A stretch of DNA of 37,557 nt from the NCBI GenBank assembly GCA_947632135.1, contig CANRNZ010000006.1, positions 1 through 37,557 of the forward strand, written 5' to 3'. The stretch's first letter is position 1. The number at the start of each line of letters is the position of its first letter. A model generated the notes under the pieces. The model saw only the letters and a list, made by a program, of their open reading frames with translations. It was not told the DNA's origin and did no database searches. This DNA is from an uncultured Clostridia bacterium (GTDB taxonomy: Bacteria; Bacillota; Clostridia; Oscillospirales; CAG-272). The position numbers and the translations under genes were made by a program. Below are positions 28,042-36,328 of the stretch, piece by piece.

Positions 28042-29121
28042 TTACCTCTCTTTTTCCTCCCCTCCAAATGCCGCCTTCACAAGATACACCATAATCGGAA
28101 AAAGAAATATCCCTAAAACCCCAAACAGCACAAACCCCGCGTAAACAAAAAAGAGCGAGACAAGAGGATTTATACCCATGGCGCTTCCGATAATACGCGG
28201 CTCGATAAACTGTCGGACGACATACATTATGAGCCAAAGAACAAGCAGCCCGACTCCCCGCCGCACATCGGATAGAACAAAAGAGAAAATGCCCCACGGC
28301 ACGAGAACCGTGCCCGCGCCGAGAACGGGGAGCAAGTCGACGAGCGCTATGATAAACGCGAGAACAAGCGCGTATTCGACGCGAAGCACCACAAAGCCGA
28401 GCAGCAGCTCTGAAAACGTGACAAGCATTATAAGCATGTAGGATTTAACATATTTCCCTGCCGCAAAGAGTACTTTCACCTTGAATTTTTCAGCCGCGGC
28501 GAGCGCCCTTTCCCCGATAAGGAGCGAAATTTCCTTTTTTGCCGAGCCCTTGTCAGCGCAGATATAAAAGAGAGCGATGACTGTGGTGATAACGCCGAAA
28601 ATGAAAGACGGCATTCCGCCGATAAAACTTGTCGCAAAGGATGCAAGCGACGAGGAAATGTGAGAAAATCCTCTCTCTGCTACGTCGATAAGCGCGGAAT
28701 ATAATGATTCCGCAAGCTCGGGCGACCCCGCGCCTTGAGTTCTGAAAGAGAAAAAGCTCTTTAAATCCTCCGCCATTTCAAATACGCGCCGCAGGAAGTT
28801 GTCCTCCTCGCCGAGTTTTTCGGCAAGGTAGACGGCAAGTCCCCTGCCTTGGGAGACGAGCGCGGAAATGAGCCAAGACGCGCCTGCCGTCAGCGCGGTA
28901 ATAACGGCGCAAATGAGCACGGCGGAGCAAAAGCCGTATTTAATGTGAAGCTTTTTTGAGAGAAAAGCGGCGCACGGTTTTACGCCGAGAGAAATGAGGT
29001 ACGCGGCGATAAAGGGCACAAGGCAGGCAAAAATATATTTTGCGAAAAACCACAAAAGAACGGAGCCGAGGATCAGGGCAAGGGAGACAATAATAAAGTT
29101 TATCAAAGCATCTTTTTTCAT
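28042..29121 (-). CDS. AI-2E family / YtvI-like sporulation integral membrane protein
   Basis: 359 aa, multi-TM, AI-2E family motifs (AFIIALVDLLPVLGAGTVLVPWGIFSF; RQFIEPRIIGSAMGINPLVSLFFVYAGF). Confidence 0.85.
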   Translation of the reverse strand: MKKDALINFIIVSLALILGSVLLWFFAKYIFACLVPFIAAYLISLGVKPCAAFLSKKLHIKYGFCSAVLICAVITALTAGASWLISALVSQGRGLAVYLAEKLGEEDNFLRRVFEMAEDLKSFFSFRTQGAGSPELAESLYSALIDVAERGFSHISSSLASFATSFIGGMPSFIFGVITTVIALFYICADKGSAKKEISLLIGERALAAAEKFKVKVLFAAGKYVKSYMLIMLVTFSELLLGFVVLRVEYALVLAFIIALVDLLPVLGAGTVLVPWGIFSFVLSDVRRGVGLLVLWLIMYVVRQFIEPRIIGSAMGINPLVSLFFVYAGFVLFGVLGIFLFPIMVYLVKAAFGGEEKER

Positions 29122-29208
29122 TTTACCGCCGACCTTTATGAATTAAAGTTCGTATTAGTTATATGTATTTTTCAATGTAATATGACGAAACGGGATTTTT
29201 TGCACTAT

Positions 29209-29640
29209 GTTCGCACAGATCCAACACAAAAGTTTTCGCGCACTTTTTTCAAAGTTCGCACAAACTTGTCTCAAAAGTTTTGGTCAAGCTTTTTCAAAAG
29301 CTTGCGGGGTTCGGGGCGGCGCCCCGATGATTGGCGTTTCTTTTGCAGCTTTTCTTTGCGCCGACGGCTTCAAAGAAAAGCGTCGGTGAAGTTAGTTTCT
29401 GAAAATTTTTCAGCTTAAATTTTGAAGTTATTGCCCAGCCCCTTTGTGCAGCACGCACCGACGGACGCTTTTTCTTGACTCAGAAGCCGAGGAAAAAGCT
29501 TTGCAAAAAGAACGCGTAAAATCGGGGCTCTGCCCCTCGGACCCCGCAACCTTTTTGAGCCACTCCCCACAAAAGCAAAGCTTTTGCGGGGACCCCAAGG
29601 GCAAGCTTGAGCAAAACTTTTGGGGTGGGTCTGTGCGAAC
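29209..29640. repeat. Dispersed modular repeat, copy 4 (both arms; duplicated left terminus)
   Basis: GTTCGCACAGATCCAACACAAAAGTTTTCG... and ...TTTTGGGGTGGGTCTGTGCGAAC termini; second GTTCGCACAAACTTG start inside. Confidence 0.88.
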
Positions 29641-29689
29641 AACGCGCGCAAAGTTACCAAACAATCCTTTTCAAATAACCCATCGCGTG

Positions 29690-29718
29690 TTGACAAAGAA
29701 TACATTTTCTGATAAAAT
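29690..29718 (+). promoter_or_regulatory. Sigma-A promoter for cyclophilin gene
   Basis: TTGACA, 17-nt spacer, TAAAAT. Confidence 0.8.
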
Positions 29719-29742
29719 CAAGAAAAGTCTTTACGAATCTTT

Positions 29743-29777
29743 GAAAATCGAAAATCGAAAATCAAAAATCGAAAATT
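29743..29777. repeat. Five 7-bp units GAAAATC in the 5' leader of the cyclophilin gene
   Basis: GAAAATC GAAAATC GAAAATC AAAAATC GAAAATT. Confidence 0.9.
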
Positions 29778-29796
29778 TTAAAAACGGAGTACAAAA

Positions 29797-30327
29797 ATGT
29801 CAATAAAAACCTCAGACGAAAAAACAAAAACGGTAAAGGTGAAAATGGAAATAGAAGGCTTCGGAGCAATAAGCCTTGAGCTCTATCCCGAAATCGCCCC
29901 CATAACTGTCGAAAATTTTGTAAATTACGTAAAAGACGGCTTCTATAACGGTCTGACGTTCCACCGTATATACAAGGGCTTTATGATACAGGGCGGCGAC
30001 CCGTCAGGTACGGGAATGGGTGACTCCTCACTCAAAAAAATCAAAGGCGAGTTTGCGTCAAACGGAGTGAAAAACGATTTGTCCCACGAGCGCGGCGTTA
30101 TCTCCATGGCGAGAACAAGCGTCAAAGACTCCGCGTCGAGCCAGTTCTTTATATGCCATGCGGACGCGTCGTTCCTTGACGGTGAGTACGCGGCGTTCGG
30201 AAAAATGACGGACGGTTTTGACGTGCTCGACGCCGTGGCAGACGTTCCCGTGACATTCGGCGGGAGCGGCGAGAGGACAAAACCGATAACCCCCGTCGTT
30301 ATAAAATCCGTGGAGCTCGCGGACTAA
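29797..30327 (+). CDS. Cyclophilin-type peptidyl-prolyl cis-trans isomerase (cytoplasmic)
   Basis: VENFVNYVKDGFYNGLTFHRIYKGFMIQGGDP...SSQFFICHADASFLDGEYAAFGKMTDGFDVLD. Confidence 0.95.
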   Translation: MSIKTSDEKTKTVKVKMEIEGFGAISLELYPEIAPITVENFVNYVKDGFYNGLTFHRIYKGFMIQGGDPSGTGMGDSSLKKIKGEFASNGVKNDLSHERGVISMARTSVKDSASSQFFICHADASFLDGEYAAFGKMTDGFDVLDAVADVPVTFGGSGERTKPITPVVIKSVELAD

Positions 30328-30463
30328 CAGCGGGCAGGGTACTTACTTTGCAATAATTAAAAACGTACCGCTTGAACTTTTCGAGCGGGCGGTACGGCAA
30401 AATAAATTTCGGCGCGTGCGCTGAAATAAGGAGGTACGGCAAACGCCGTAATAAAATAATAAA

Positions 30464-31555
30464 ATGAAATACAGAGCAGAACTTAAAGATTCAAAAAGAC
30501 TTTGGATAGGTAACTATCCGTGCTGTGACATCGCCTCGCCCGACGGGCGTCTCCTTGTCGGGGTAAACGATAATTCGGGCGGGTATTGCGCGTACTCCGC
30601 AGACCGCGGCGATACTTGGGAGATGCTGCGCGAGGTCGGCAGAGTCCCGAGAATGATAAGGCTGTCCGACGGGACGTACTTTGCGGTCGGTTTCGGCAGC
30701 CTCGCGGTGCATCATTTTAACCCCAAAAAGCAGGAGAAGATACCTTATGTAATGAAGAAGATGCGCGCCGCCTCGTTCGACGACGTGCTGGAAGGCAACA
30801 TACAGTGTTCGTTTGAGAGCGTCGACATACCTGAGCTTGCCGTAGGGTACGGCGACTCGGGGGAGGCCGAAAGCTACCATACGGGCGTGACGAGCGGATT
30901 TATCGAGCTGCCCGACGGCAGCATTTTGCTTGCCATGTACGGTCAGTTCAAGTCGGACAGGACAAGGCTTGACTATTTTACAAATTACGATTTTTACCAA
31001 TACCGCACGTGGGTAATGCTGTCCCGCGACAGAGGCGAGCATTTCGAGTTTCTTTCCACCGTCGCGGACTGCCAGACATACCCGTTCGAGCCGGACGCCG
31101 AGGGATTTTGCGAGCCCGAGCTTATTTATCTCGGCGGAGAGCATGTTCTCTGCGTTATGAGGACTCAGGGTCACGAGGTGTACACCACGATGTACGCGTC
31201 CCACTCATACGACATGGGGCGCACGTGGAGCGAGCCGAAGGCTGTAAATCCTTACGGTGTGCTGCCGAGACTCATAAAGCTTTCCTGCGGCGCGCTGATT
31301 TGCGCCTCGGGCAAGTGGGGCACGTTTTTTCAGATATCAAGCGACGAGGGCGTCTCGTGGTCCGAGCCTGTGGTACTGTCCGACAATCGCGGAAGATGGG
31401 ACAGGGGACCGTCGGGATATGTGTCCGTTTTTGAGACGAAGCCCGACGAACTGCTTATCGTTTGGGACGAAACGGAGGATACCGAATCGGACGATATACC
31501 TGTGGGCGAGCGCCGCATAGTCTACGCGAACAGATACAAAATCATATCGGAATAA
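30464..31555 (+). CDS. Asp-box (BNR) sialidase-like protein without signal peptide
   Basis: Asp-box motifs SADRGDTW, SYDMGRTW, SSDEGVSW; no N-terminal hydrophobic segment. Confidence 0.75.
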   Translation: MKYRAELKDSKRLWIGNYPCCDIASPDGRLLVGVNDNSGGYCAYSADRGDTWEMLREVGRVPRMIRLSDGTYFAVGFGSLAVHHFNPKKQEKIPYVMKKMRAASFDDVLEGNIQCSFESVDIPELAVGYGDSGEAESYHTGVTSGFIELPDGSILLAMYGQFKSDRTRLDYFTNYDFYQYRTWVMLSRDRGEHFEFLSTVADCQTYPFEPDAEGFCEPELIYLGGEHVLCVMRTQGHEVYTTMYASHSYDMGRTWSEPKAVNPYGVLPRLIKLSCGALICASGKWGTFFQISSDEGVSWSEPVVLSDNRGRWDRGPSGYVSVFETKPDELLIVWDETEDTESDDIPVGERRIVYANRYKIISE

Positions 31556-31600
31556 GGTTCATCTCTCCTCACTTACAATCAGAATTACACAGCGTCGCGA

Positions 31601-31634
31601 AAAAATCCCGGTCAATGTGAAAGCATTGACCGGG
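31601..31634 (-). terminator. Terminator for the minus-strand lipoprotein cluster
   Basis: CCCGGTCAATG...CATTGACCGGG 11-bp stem; minus strand continues ATTTTTT. Confidence 0.8.
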
Positions 31635-31706
31635 AAAATTATTTCGGGTCCGTATTTTTATATTTTATAAAATCCGTCGAGTCTTTCTTCTCATATTGCA
31701 AGTTCT

Positions 31707-32021
31707 TTAATCTGTGTCCTGCTCGTAATATTTGTGAACTGCATCCGCTACATCCAGTTCAAAATAATGCATGTTCGGGTCGTTGAAAGGTATCGGAGGA
31801 ATGGATTCCTCAGCATTGAGAATTATTTCATTTATATAGCGCTCTACGGTGTCCTCATAACCCTCGGGAATCTCAATCCCCTGCTTTTTTACAAATTTAA
31901 TCTGCTCTTCCGTGGTCATTTCCGACAGCTTTCGGTTATCTTTTTCACATGAGCAGGAGAAAATCATAAGCACCGAAAGAATAATCAGCAACGCCGAAAT
32001 CCATATTTTTCTTTGTCTCAT
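31707..32021 (-). CDS. Small lipoprotein, paralogue 1
   Basis: Signal peptide ALLIILSVLMIFSCSC; good ribosome-binding site (AAGGAGG). Confidence 0.75.
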   Translation of the reverse strand: MRQRKIWISALLIILSVLMIFSCSCEKDNRKLSEMTTEEQIKFVKKQGIEIPEGYEDTVERYINEIILNAEESIPPIPFNDPNMHYFELDVADAVHKYYEQDTD

Positions 32022-32088
32022 AAGACGCGCCTCCTTTGTAAGTCGAACTATCCTATTTCATTTGCTTTATGTAATATTCGCGGGGCTT

Positions 32089-32397
32089 TTAATTCTTCTG
32101 CGCTTCATATTCAACGACAACACCGCGCAAATCTTCAAATAAATCCGCATACGGTGTATAACCTACTGCGGAAGTGGGAGAACTTGGGTCATTCTCCAAG
32201 TCAACAATCATAGAACGAATCGTTACTATATCTGCCCACTCGGGAATCTCCACTCCCGAATCGCTTATATATTGGATAAGCTCATCGTCTTCCATTTCAG
32301 ACAGTTTTTGTTTTTCGCTTCCGCATGAGCAGGAGAAAATCATAAGCACCGAAAGAATAATCAGCAACGCCGAAATCCATATTTTTCTTTTATTCAT
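32089..32397 (-). CDS. Small lipoprotein, paralogue 2
   Basis: MNKRKIWISALLIILSVLMIFSCSC; start internal to the supplied ORF (32499); body divergent. Confidence 0.72.
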   Translation of the reverse strand: MNKRKIWISALLIILSVLMIFSCSCGSEKQKLSEMEDDELIQYISDSGVEIPEWADIVTIRSMIVDLENDPSSPTSAVGYTPYADLFEDLRGVVVEYEAQKN

Positions 32398-32461
32398 AGG
32401 ATAACCCGCCTTTTTGAAAAAAGTTTTTGAGATTTGAGTCATAGCAAAAGGATTTCGGGAG

Positions 32462-32800
32462 CTAATCTGTCTCCTGCTCGTAATATTTGTGAACTGCATC
32501 CCCTACTTCCTTTGCAAACTCAGTCATTTTCGGGTCGTTGATAGTTGTCGGAGGAATGGGAGCCCAAGGATATTCCTCAGCCTTGAAAATTATTTCATTT
32601 ATACGGCGCTCTACGGTGTCCTCATAACCCTCGGGAATCTCAATCCCCTGCTTTTTTACAAACTTAATCTGCTCTTCCGTGGTCATTTCCGACAGCTTTC
32701 GGTTATCTTTTTCACATGAGCAGGAGAAAATCATAAGCGCCGAAAGGATAATCAGCAAAAATGATACAATAGTTTTGCTTTTTTTACTCAAAACATACAC
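32462..32800 (-). CDS. Small lipoprotein, paralogue 3
   Basis: SFLLIILSALMIFSCSCEKDNRKLSEMTTEEQIKFVKKQGIEIPEGYEDTVER; AAAGGAG ribosome-binding site. Confidence 0.75.
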   Translation of the reverse strand: MYVLSKKSKTIVSFLLIILSALMIFSCSCEKDNRKLSEMTTEEQIKFVKKQGIEIPEGYEDTVERRINEIIFKAEEYPWAPIPPTTINDPKMTEFAKEVGDAVHKYYEQETD

Positions 32801-32856
32801 TCCTTTCGAAAATGTGTTTTACAGCTTTAGTCAGATATTAAAAACATGCGATTCAA

Positions 32857-33705
32857 TTATACAACTTCAGGCTTTGGAGAATAGCTCCAAGGAGTTGCGC
32901 ACGGTGGCCCGGAACACGGAACACTTGTCCACTCCGTCTTTATATGTTCTCCGCAGTCACTGCAATCATATGAATAAAGATAATAGTGTCTTGATTGGGA
33001 ATGATAGTCCTTTCCTGTCCAAGTGGATTTAATCGAGCCGTGTTCTTTACTGTATATAAAAAAGTAAATTTCACTGTCATAATATGTACTCGGTGCATAA
33101 TCGACTCCTAAAAAAGAGGACTCATCTGACCATTTCCTTGATGTTGAAGGCACATATTTATATTTAAGTGGATTGCTTAAGCCGGGCTTATGATACCATG
33201 AGGAACCACTTAATTTCATAAGATGGTAATCGTCAGATGATTTTCGAATACATATGCAAGATTGACCGGATTTAAGCGATGTTGGTCTTGTTGTTGTCAT
33301 GTTTACGCACTTGTTGGAAAATGTAGCGGACTTCAAATCTGCCTTGACATCACAAGCTAATTTGTAAACTGAAGCATATTCATTAAAGTTGTCAATATTA
33401 GGGATTGTTGAAAATCTTCCGGGCCAGCAATTGTCTGTACGTCCAAGCGCGTATGCATAACAATTGTATTTTAGATAAGAATCACTCCAACTTCCGTATA
33501 CAGTGCTGTCTTGCAGGGTGTATGCGGCTGTTGTCTGTACGGTTTGAGCGCTGTCTTTTTGGTAATTTACCTGCTCATCGGTTGTAATCTCGGATGATGT
33601 AATTATGTCGGACGACAAAGCGTCGGACGTAAACATCATCGTTGGGAAAAAGTATGTTGATATAAGAGCGATAGTAAAAATAAACGCAAGTATTCTCTTT
33701 CTCAT
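32857..33705 (-). CDS. Secreted protein with NCYAYALG and DYHLMKL...WYHKPG motifs (putative Cys-His hydrolase/amidase)
   Basis: N-terminal signal peptide; Cys/His motifs; Cys-rich C-terminus CSDCGEH...PCSGPPC; start after GGGAGGT. Confidence 0.6.
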   Translation of the reverse strand: MRKRILAFIFTIALISTYFFPTMMFTSDALSSDIITSSEITTDEQVNYQKDSAQTVQTTAAYTLQDSTVYGSWSDSYLKYNCYAYALGRTDNCWPGRFSTIPNIDNFNEYASVYKLACDVKADLKSATFSNKCVNMTTTRPTSLKSGQSCICIRKSSDDYHLMKLSGSSWYHKPGLSNPLKYKYVPSTSRKWSDESSFLGVDYAPSTYYDSEIYFFIYSKEHGSIKSTWTGKDYHSQSRHYYLYSYDCSDCGEHIKTEWTSVPCSGPPCATPWSYSPKPEVV

Positions 33706-33834
33706 TGTATTACCTCCCATTTTAATGCTTTGAAACGGGTATGCCGTATTTTTTATCTGCTGAACAATTTACCTTCTTTCTTTTTCGACCTTTATTTCCG
33801 ATATCTTTTGTCTCATACTCAAAAGTTTTTGAAA

Positions 33835-33876
33835 TGGCGCATAAATCGAATGTATACCGTTCTGATTTATGCGCCA
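33835..33876. promoter_or_regulatory. 13-bp inverted repeat upstream of the secreted hydrolase gene
   Basis: TGGCGCATAAATC ... GATTTATGCGCCA, 16-nt loop. Confidence 0.7.
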
Positions 33877-34140
33877 AAACAAACGATTTTGATTCGGTTT
33901 ACCCATAAACGGGTAAAATGCTCTAATCGAACGCGCAAAAAATCAAACCGTGCAGCTGTTAAACGAGCCATAATGTCACCCCCTATCTTATTGAATTTTG
34001 TGTATTGTGGAATTTTTGTATTTTTTCAATTTTATTTTAACATGAATTTATACAAAATTGCAATACATAGTAATAAAAAAATAAGCCGATTGTGTAAATA
34101 CTTTATGAACTAAAGATCAAGCCAAACAAGCCGATAAATA

Positions 34141-34170
34141 AAAACCGCGGCAGTTCCGCGGTTTTTTTGC
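34141..34170 (-). terminator. Terminator of the cyclophilin lipoprotein (bidirectional)
   Basis: AAACCGCGG-CAGTT-CCGCGGTTTTTTT. Confidence 0.8.
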
Positions 34171-34180
34171 TCTTTAATAT

Positions 34181-34795
34181 TTACTCTTTTACGTAAACTC
34201 TTTCGATAATAACGGGATTTACGGGAGAGGTCGGCTCGGAGTCGACGCTGTTTGCGGCAAACTCAACCTCGACATCTGCAATGGCGTCGAGCACGTCGTA
34301 TCCGTCGGTGAGCTTTCCGAAAGCGGCATAATTGCCGTCAAGGAATGTCGAGTCCGCGTGGCAAATGAAAAACTGGCTCGTCGCGGAGTTGGGGTCATTC
34401 GTTCTCGCCATTGAAATTACCCCGCGCTCGTGGGAGAGCTTGTTTTCTACTCCGTTTGAGGCAAATTCACCCTTTATCGGCTTTAGCGTTTCCTTTTTGC
34501 CGCCCGACATATCGGGGTCGCCGCCCTGTATCATGAAGCCCTTGTATATGCGGTGGAATGTCAGCCCGTCGTAGAAGCCCGAGTTTACATATTCCAAAAA
34601 GTTTTCGACTGTTATCGGCGCTGTCTCGGGATAGAGCTCAAAGGTCATCGCGCCGAAGTCCTTCACTTCCATAACGACTGTGACAGGCGATGTGTCGTTC
34701 TCGTCCTTTTGGCATGAGACCATGCAAAGCGGAGTCAAAGCATCAAAAATTGTAAAAACGAGCGCAAGGCACAAAAGCTTTTTAAATCTTTTCAT
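34181..34795 (-). CDS. Cyclophilin-type peptidyl-prolyl isomerase lipoprotein
   Basis: N-terminal hydrophobic segment with Cys (MVSCQK) and full cyclophilin core (FHRIYKGFMIQGGDP...SQFFICHADSTFLDG). Confidence 0.9.
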   Translation of the reverse strand: MKRFKKLLCLALVFTIFDALTPLCMVSCQKDENDTSPVTVVMEVKDFGAMTFELYPETAPITVENFLEYVNSGFYDGLTFHRIYKGFMIQGGDPDMSGGKKETLKPIKGEFASNGVENKLSHERGVISMARTNDPNSATSQFFICHADSTFLDGNYAAFGKLTDGYDVLDAIADVEVEFAANSVDSEPTSPVNPVIIERVYVKE

Positions 34796-35011
34796 ACTTT
34801 TTAATATAAGTCCTTTCCGAAAATCAGTTTATTTTCGTTTTTGCGGTATTCGAATAAGAATTTTTATAAAAAATTCTTTGAAATCTATCGAAAAGCCATT
34901 TAAAATACATTGAAATTTTATCAGAAAACAGCGCTTTTGTCAATCGGTTTTGCAAAAAGCGCCGAGCGTGACGCCCCGCTCGCTTCGGCGTCAAATATTT
35001 TAAAAAACAAG

Positions 35012-35039
35012 TTGCATTTTGTCGTTTTTATGGTACAAT
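35012..35039 (+). promoter_or_regulatory. Promoter candidate for the PdaA-like gene
   Basis: TTGCAT, 16-nt spacer, TACAAT. Confidence 0.55.
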
Positions 35040-35091
35040 TATCACAAAGAGCATTTTTGTATATTATATTTATCGGGAGGAGTTTTGTTTT

Positions 35092-36246
35092 ATGGGCAAA
35101 GGGAAGAGCGATAACGGCAAAAATGTAAAAAACGGTAAAACAAAGAAAACGGGTAAAAAACCTTTAACGGATAAAAAAAGAGAAACGGGTAAAACCGAAA
35201 AAAATAAAAATAATAAAAATAATAAGATAGAGAAAAACTTTCGCGGCAGAGCAGCCGTCATAGCTTCGGTCGCGGCGTTTTTTCTGATATGCGCCGTCGT
35301 CGTCGGAGTCTCGCTTGCAGTCGGACATAAAAATTCGGCGCCCGATGATTCCTACAGCGAAAGCCAAACGGAAACCGAGAGCGAAACCGAAACGGAGACG
35401 AAAACCGAAACGGAGACGGAAAGCGAAACAGAAACAGAAACAGAAACGGAAACAGAAACGGAAACGGAAACCGAAACCGAACCGCCCGAGACGACTGATA
35501 CCGCCGGCCCGGCAGGCTACAGCGCCGTCGGAAGTCTTGACGCTGAGACGGTCGGGTATCTTATGAGCCTCGACAATACGCTTCGCGGCTGGGGACAAGG
35601 CGTAAATTTCGACGAGAAAAACCGTCCCGGCGGGGCGGTGTGGGCGCAGAACACATACGGAATCTACGATTCGTACTATATAATGGACGACGAGATGAAA
35701 ATGTATCTCACGTTTGACGAGGGATACGAAAACGGATACACTCCGGCGATTCTCGACACCCTAAAGCAAAAGGGAGTAAAGGCGGTGTTCTTCGTAACTC
35801 TCCCCTATGCCCAAAGCCAACCCGACCTCGTGCGGCGCATGATAAACGAGGGCCATATCGTCGGCAATCACAGCAGCGCGCATATATCCTATCCGAATCT
35901 CGGAGTAGACGGGGCGTATAACGATATTATGACCCTACACAATTACATACGGGACAATTTCGGTTACGAAATGAAATATTTCCGCTTCCCCGCGGGGGAG
36001 GCGAGCGACCGTATGCAGGCGCTCGTTCAAAAGCTCGGTTATAAATCTCTGTTCTGGAGTTACGCGTATGCCGATTGGGACCCGTCAAACCAAATGGAAA
36101 CGGGGGAGGCTCTTCAAAGGCTGAAGGACAGAGCGCACCCCGGTGCAATTTACCTGCTGCACGCGGTCTCGGCGACTAATACCGCAATCCTCGCTGACGC
36201 CATTGATTATTTCAGAGCCGCGGGATATGAACTGTGCTTGCCGTAA
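35092..36246 (+). CDS. PdaA-like polysaccharide deacetylase (delta-lactam biosynthetic type) with TM anchor and Glu-Thr linker
   Basis: NodB-domain motifs TFDEGYENGYT, GNHSSAH, RFPAGEAS, PGAIYLLHAVS; single TM; (ET)n low-complexity segment. Confidence 0.85.
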   Translation: MGKGKSDNGKNVKNGKTKKTGKKPLTDKKRETGKTEKNKNNKNNKIEKNFRGRAAVIASVAAFFLICAVVVGVSLAVGHKNSAPDDSYSESQTETESETETETKTETETESETETETETETETETETETEPPETTDTAGPAGYSAVGSLDAETVGYLMSLDNTLRGWGQGVNFDEKNRPGGAVWAQNTYGIYDSYYIMDDEMKMYLTFDEGYENGYTPAILDTLKQKGVKAVFFVTLPYAQSQPDLVRRMINEGHIVGNHSSAHISYPNLGVDGAYNDIMTLHNYIRDNFGYEMKYFRFPAGEASDRMQALVQKLGYKSLFWSYAYADWDPSNQMETGEALQRLKDRAHPGAIYLLHAVSATNTAILADAIDYFRAAGYELCLP

Positions 36247-36328
36247 TTTATTTGAGCTTTGTCTAATTTTACAAATGCCGATAAGATTTAACACAACTGC
36301 ATAAAATAAATAAAACAAAAACTCCGAG

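Noticed and set aside
27797-28144. 115-aa ORF in the rplQ-AI-2E gap (and similar ORFs at 4727, 7146, 29182, 29415, 37202)
   Set aside because: Lies in the dispersed repeat; the same sequence appears in both orientations with different frames, so coding is unlikely.
33730-34113. 127-aa plus-strand ORF in the gap upstream of the hydrolase
   Set aside because: AT-rich, no ribosome-binding site, spans inverted repeats and the likely minus-strand promoter region.
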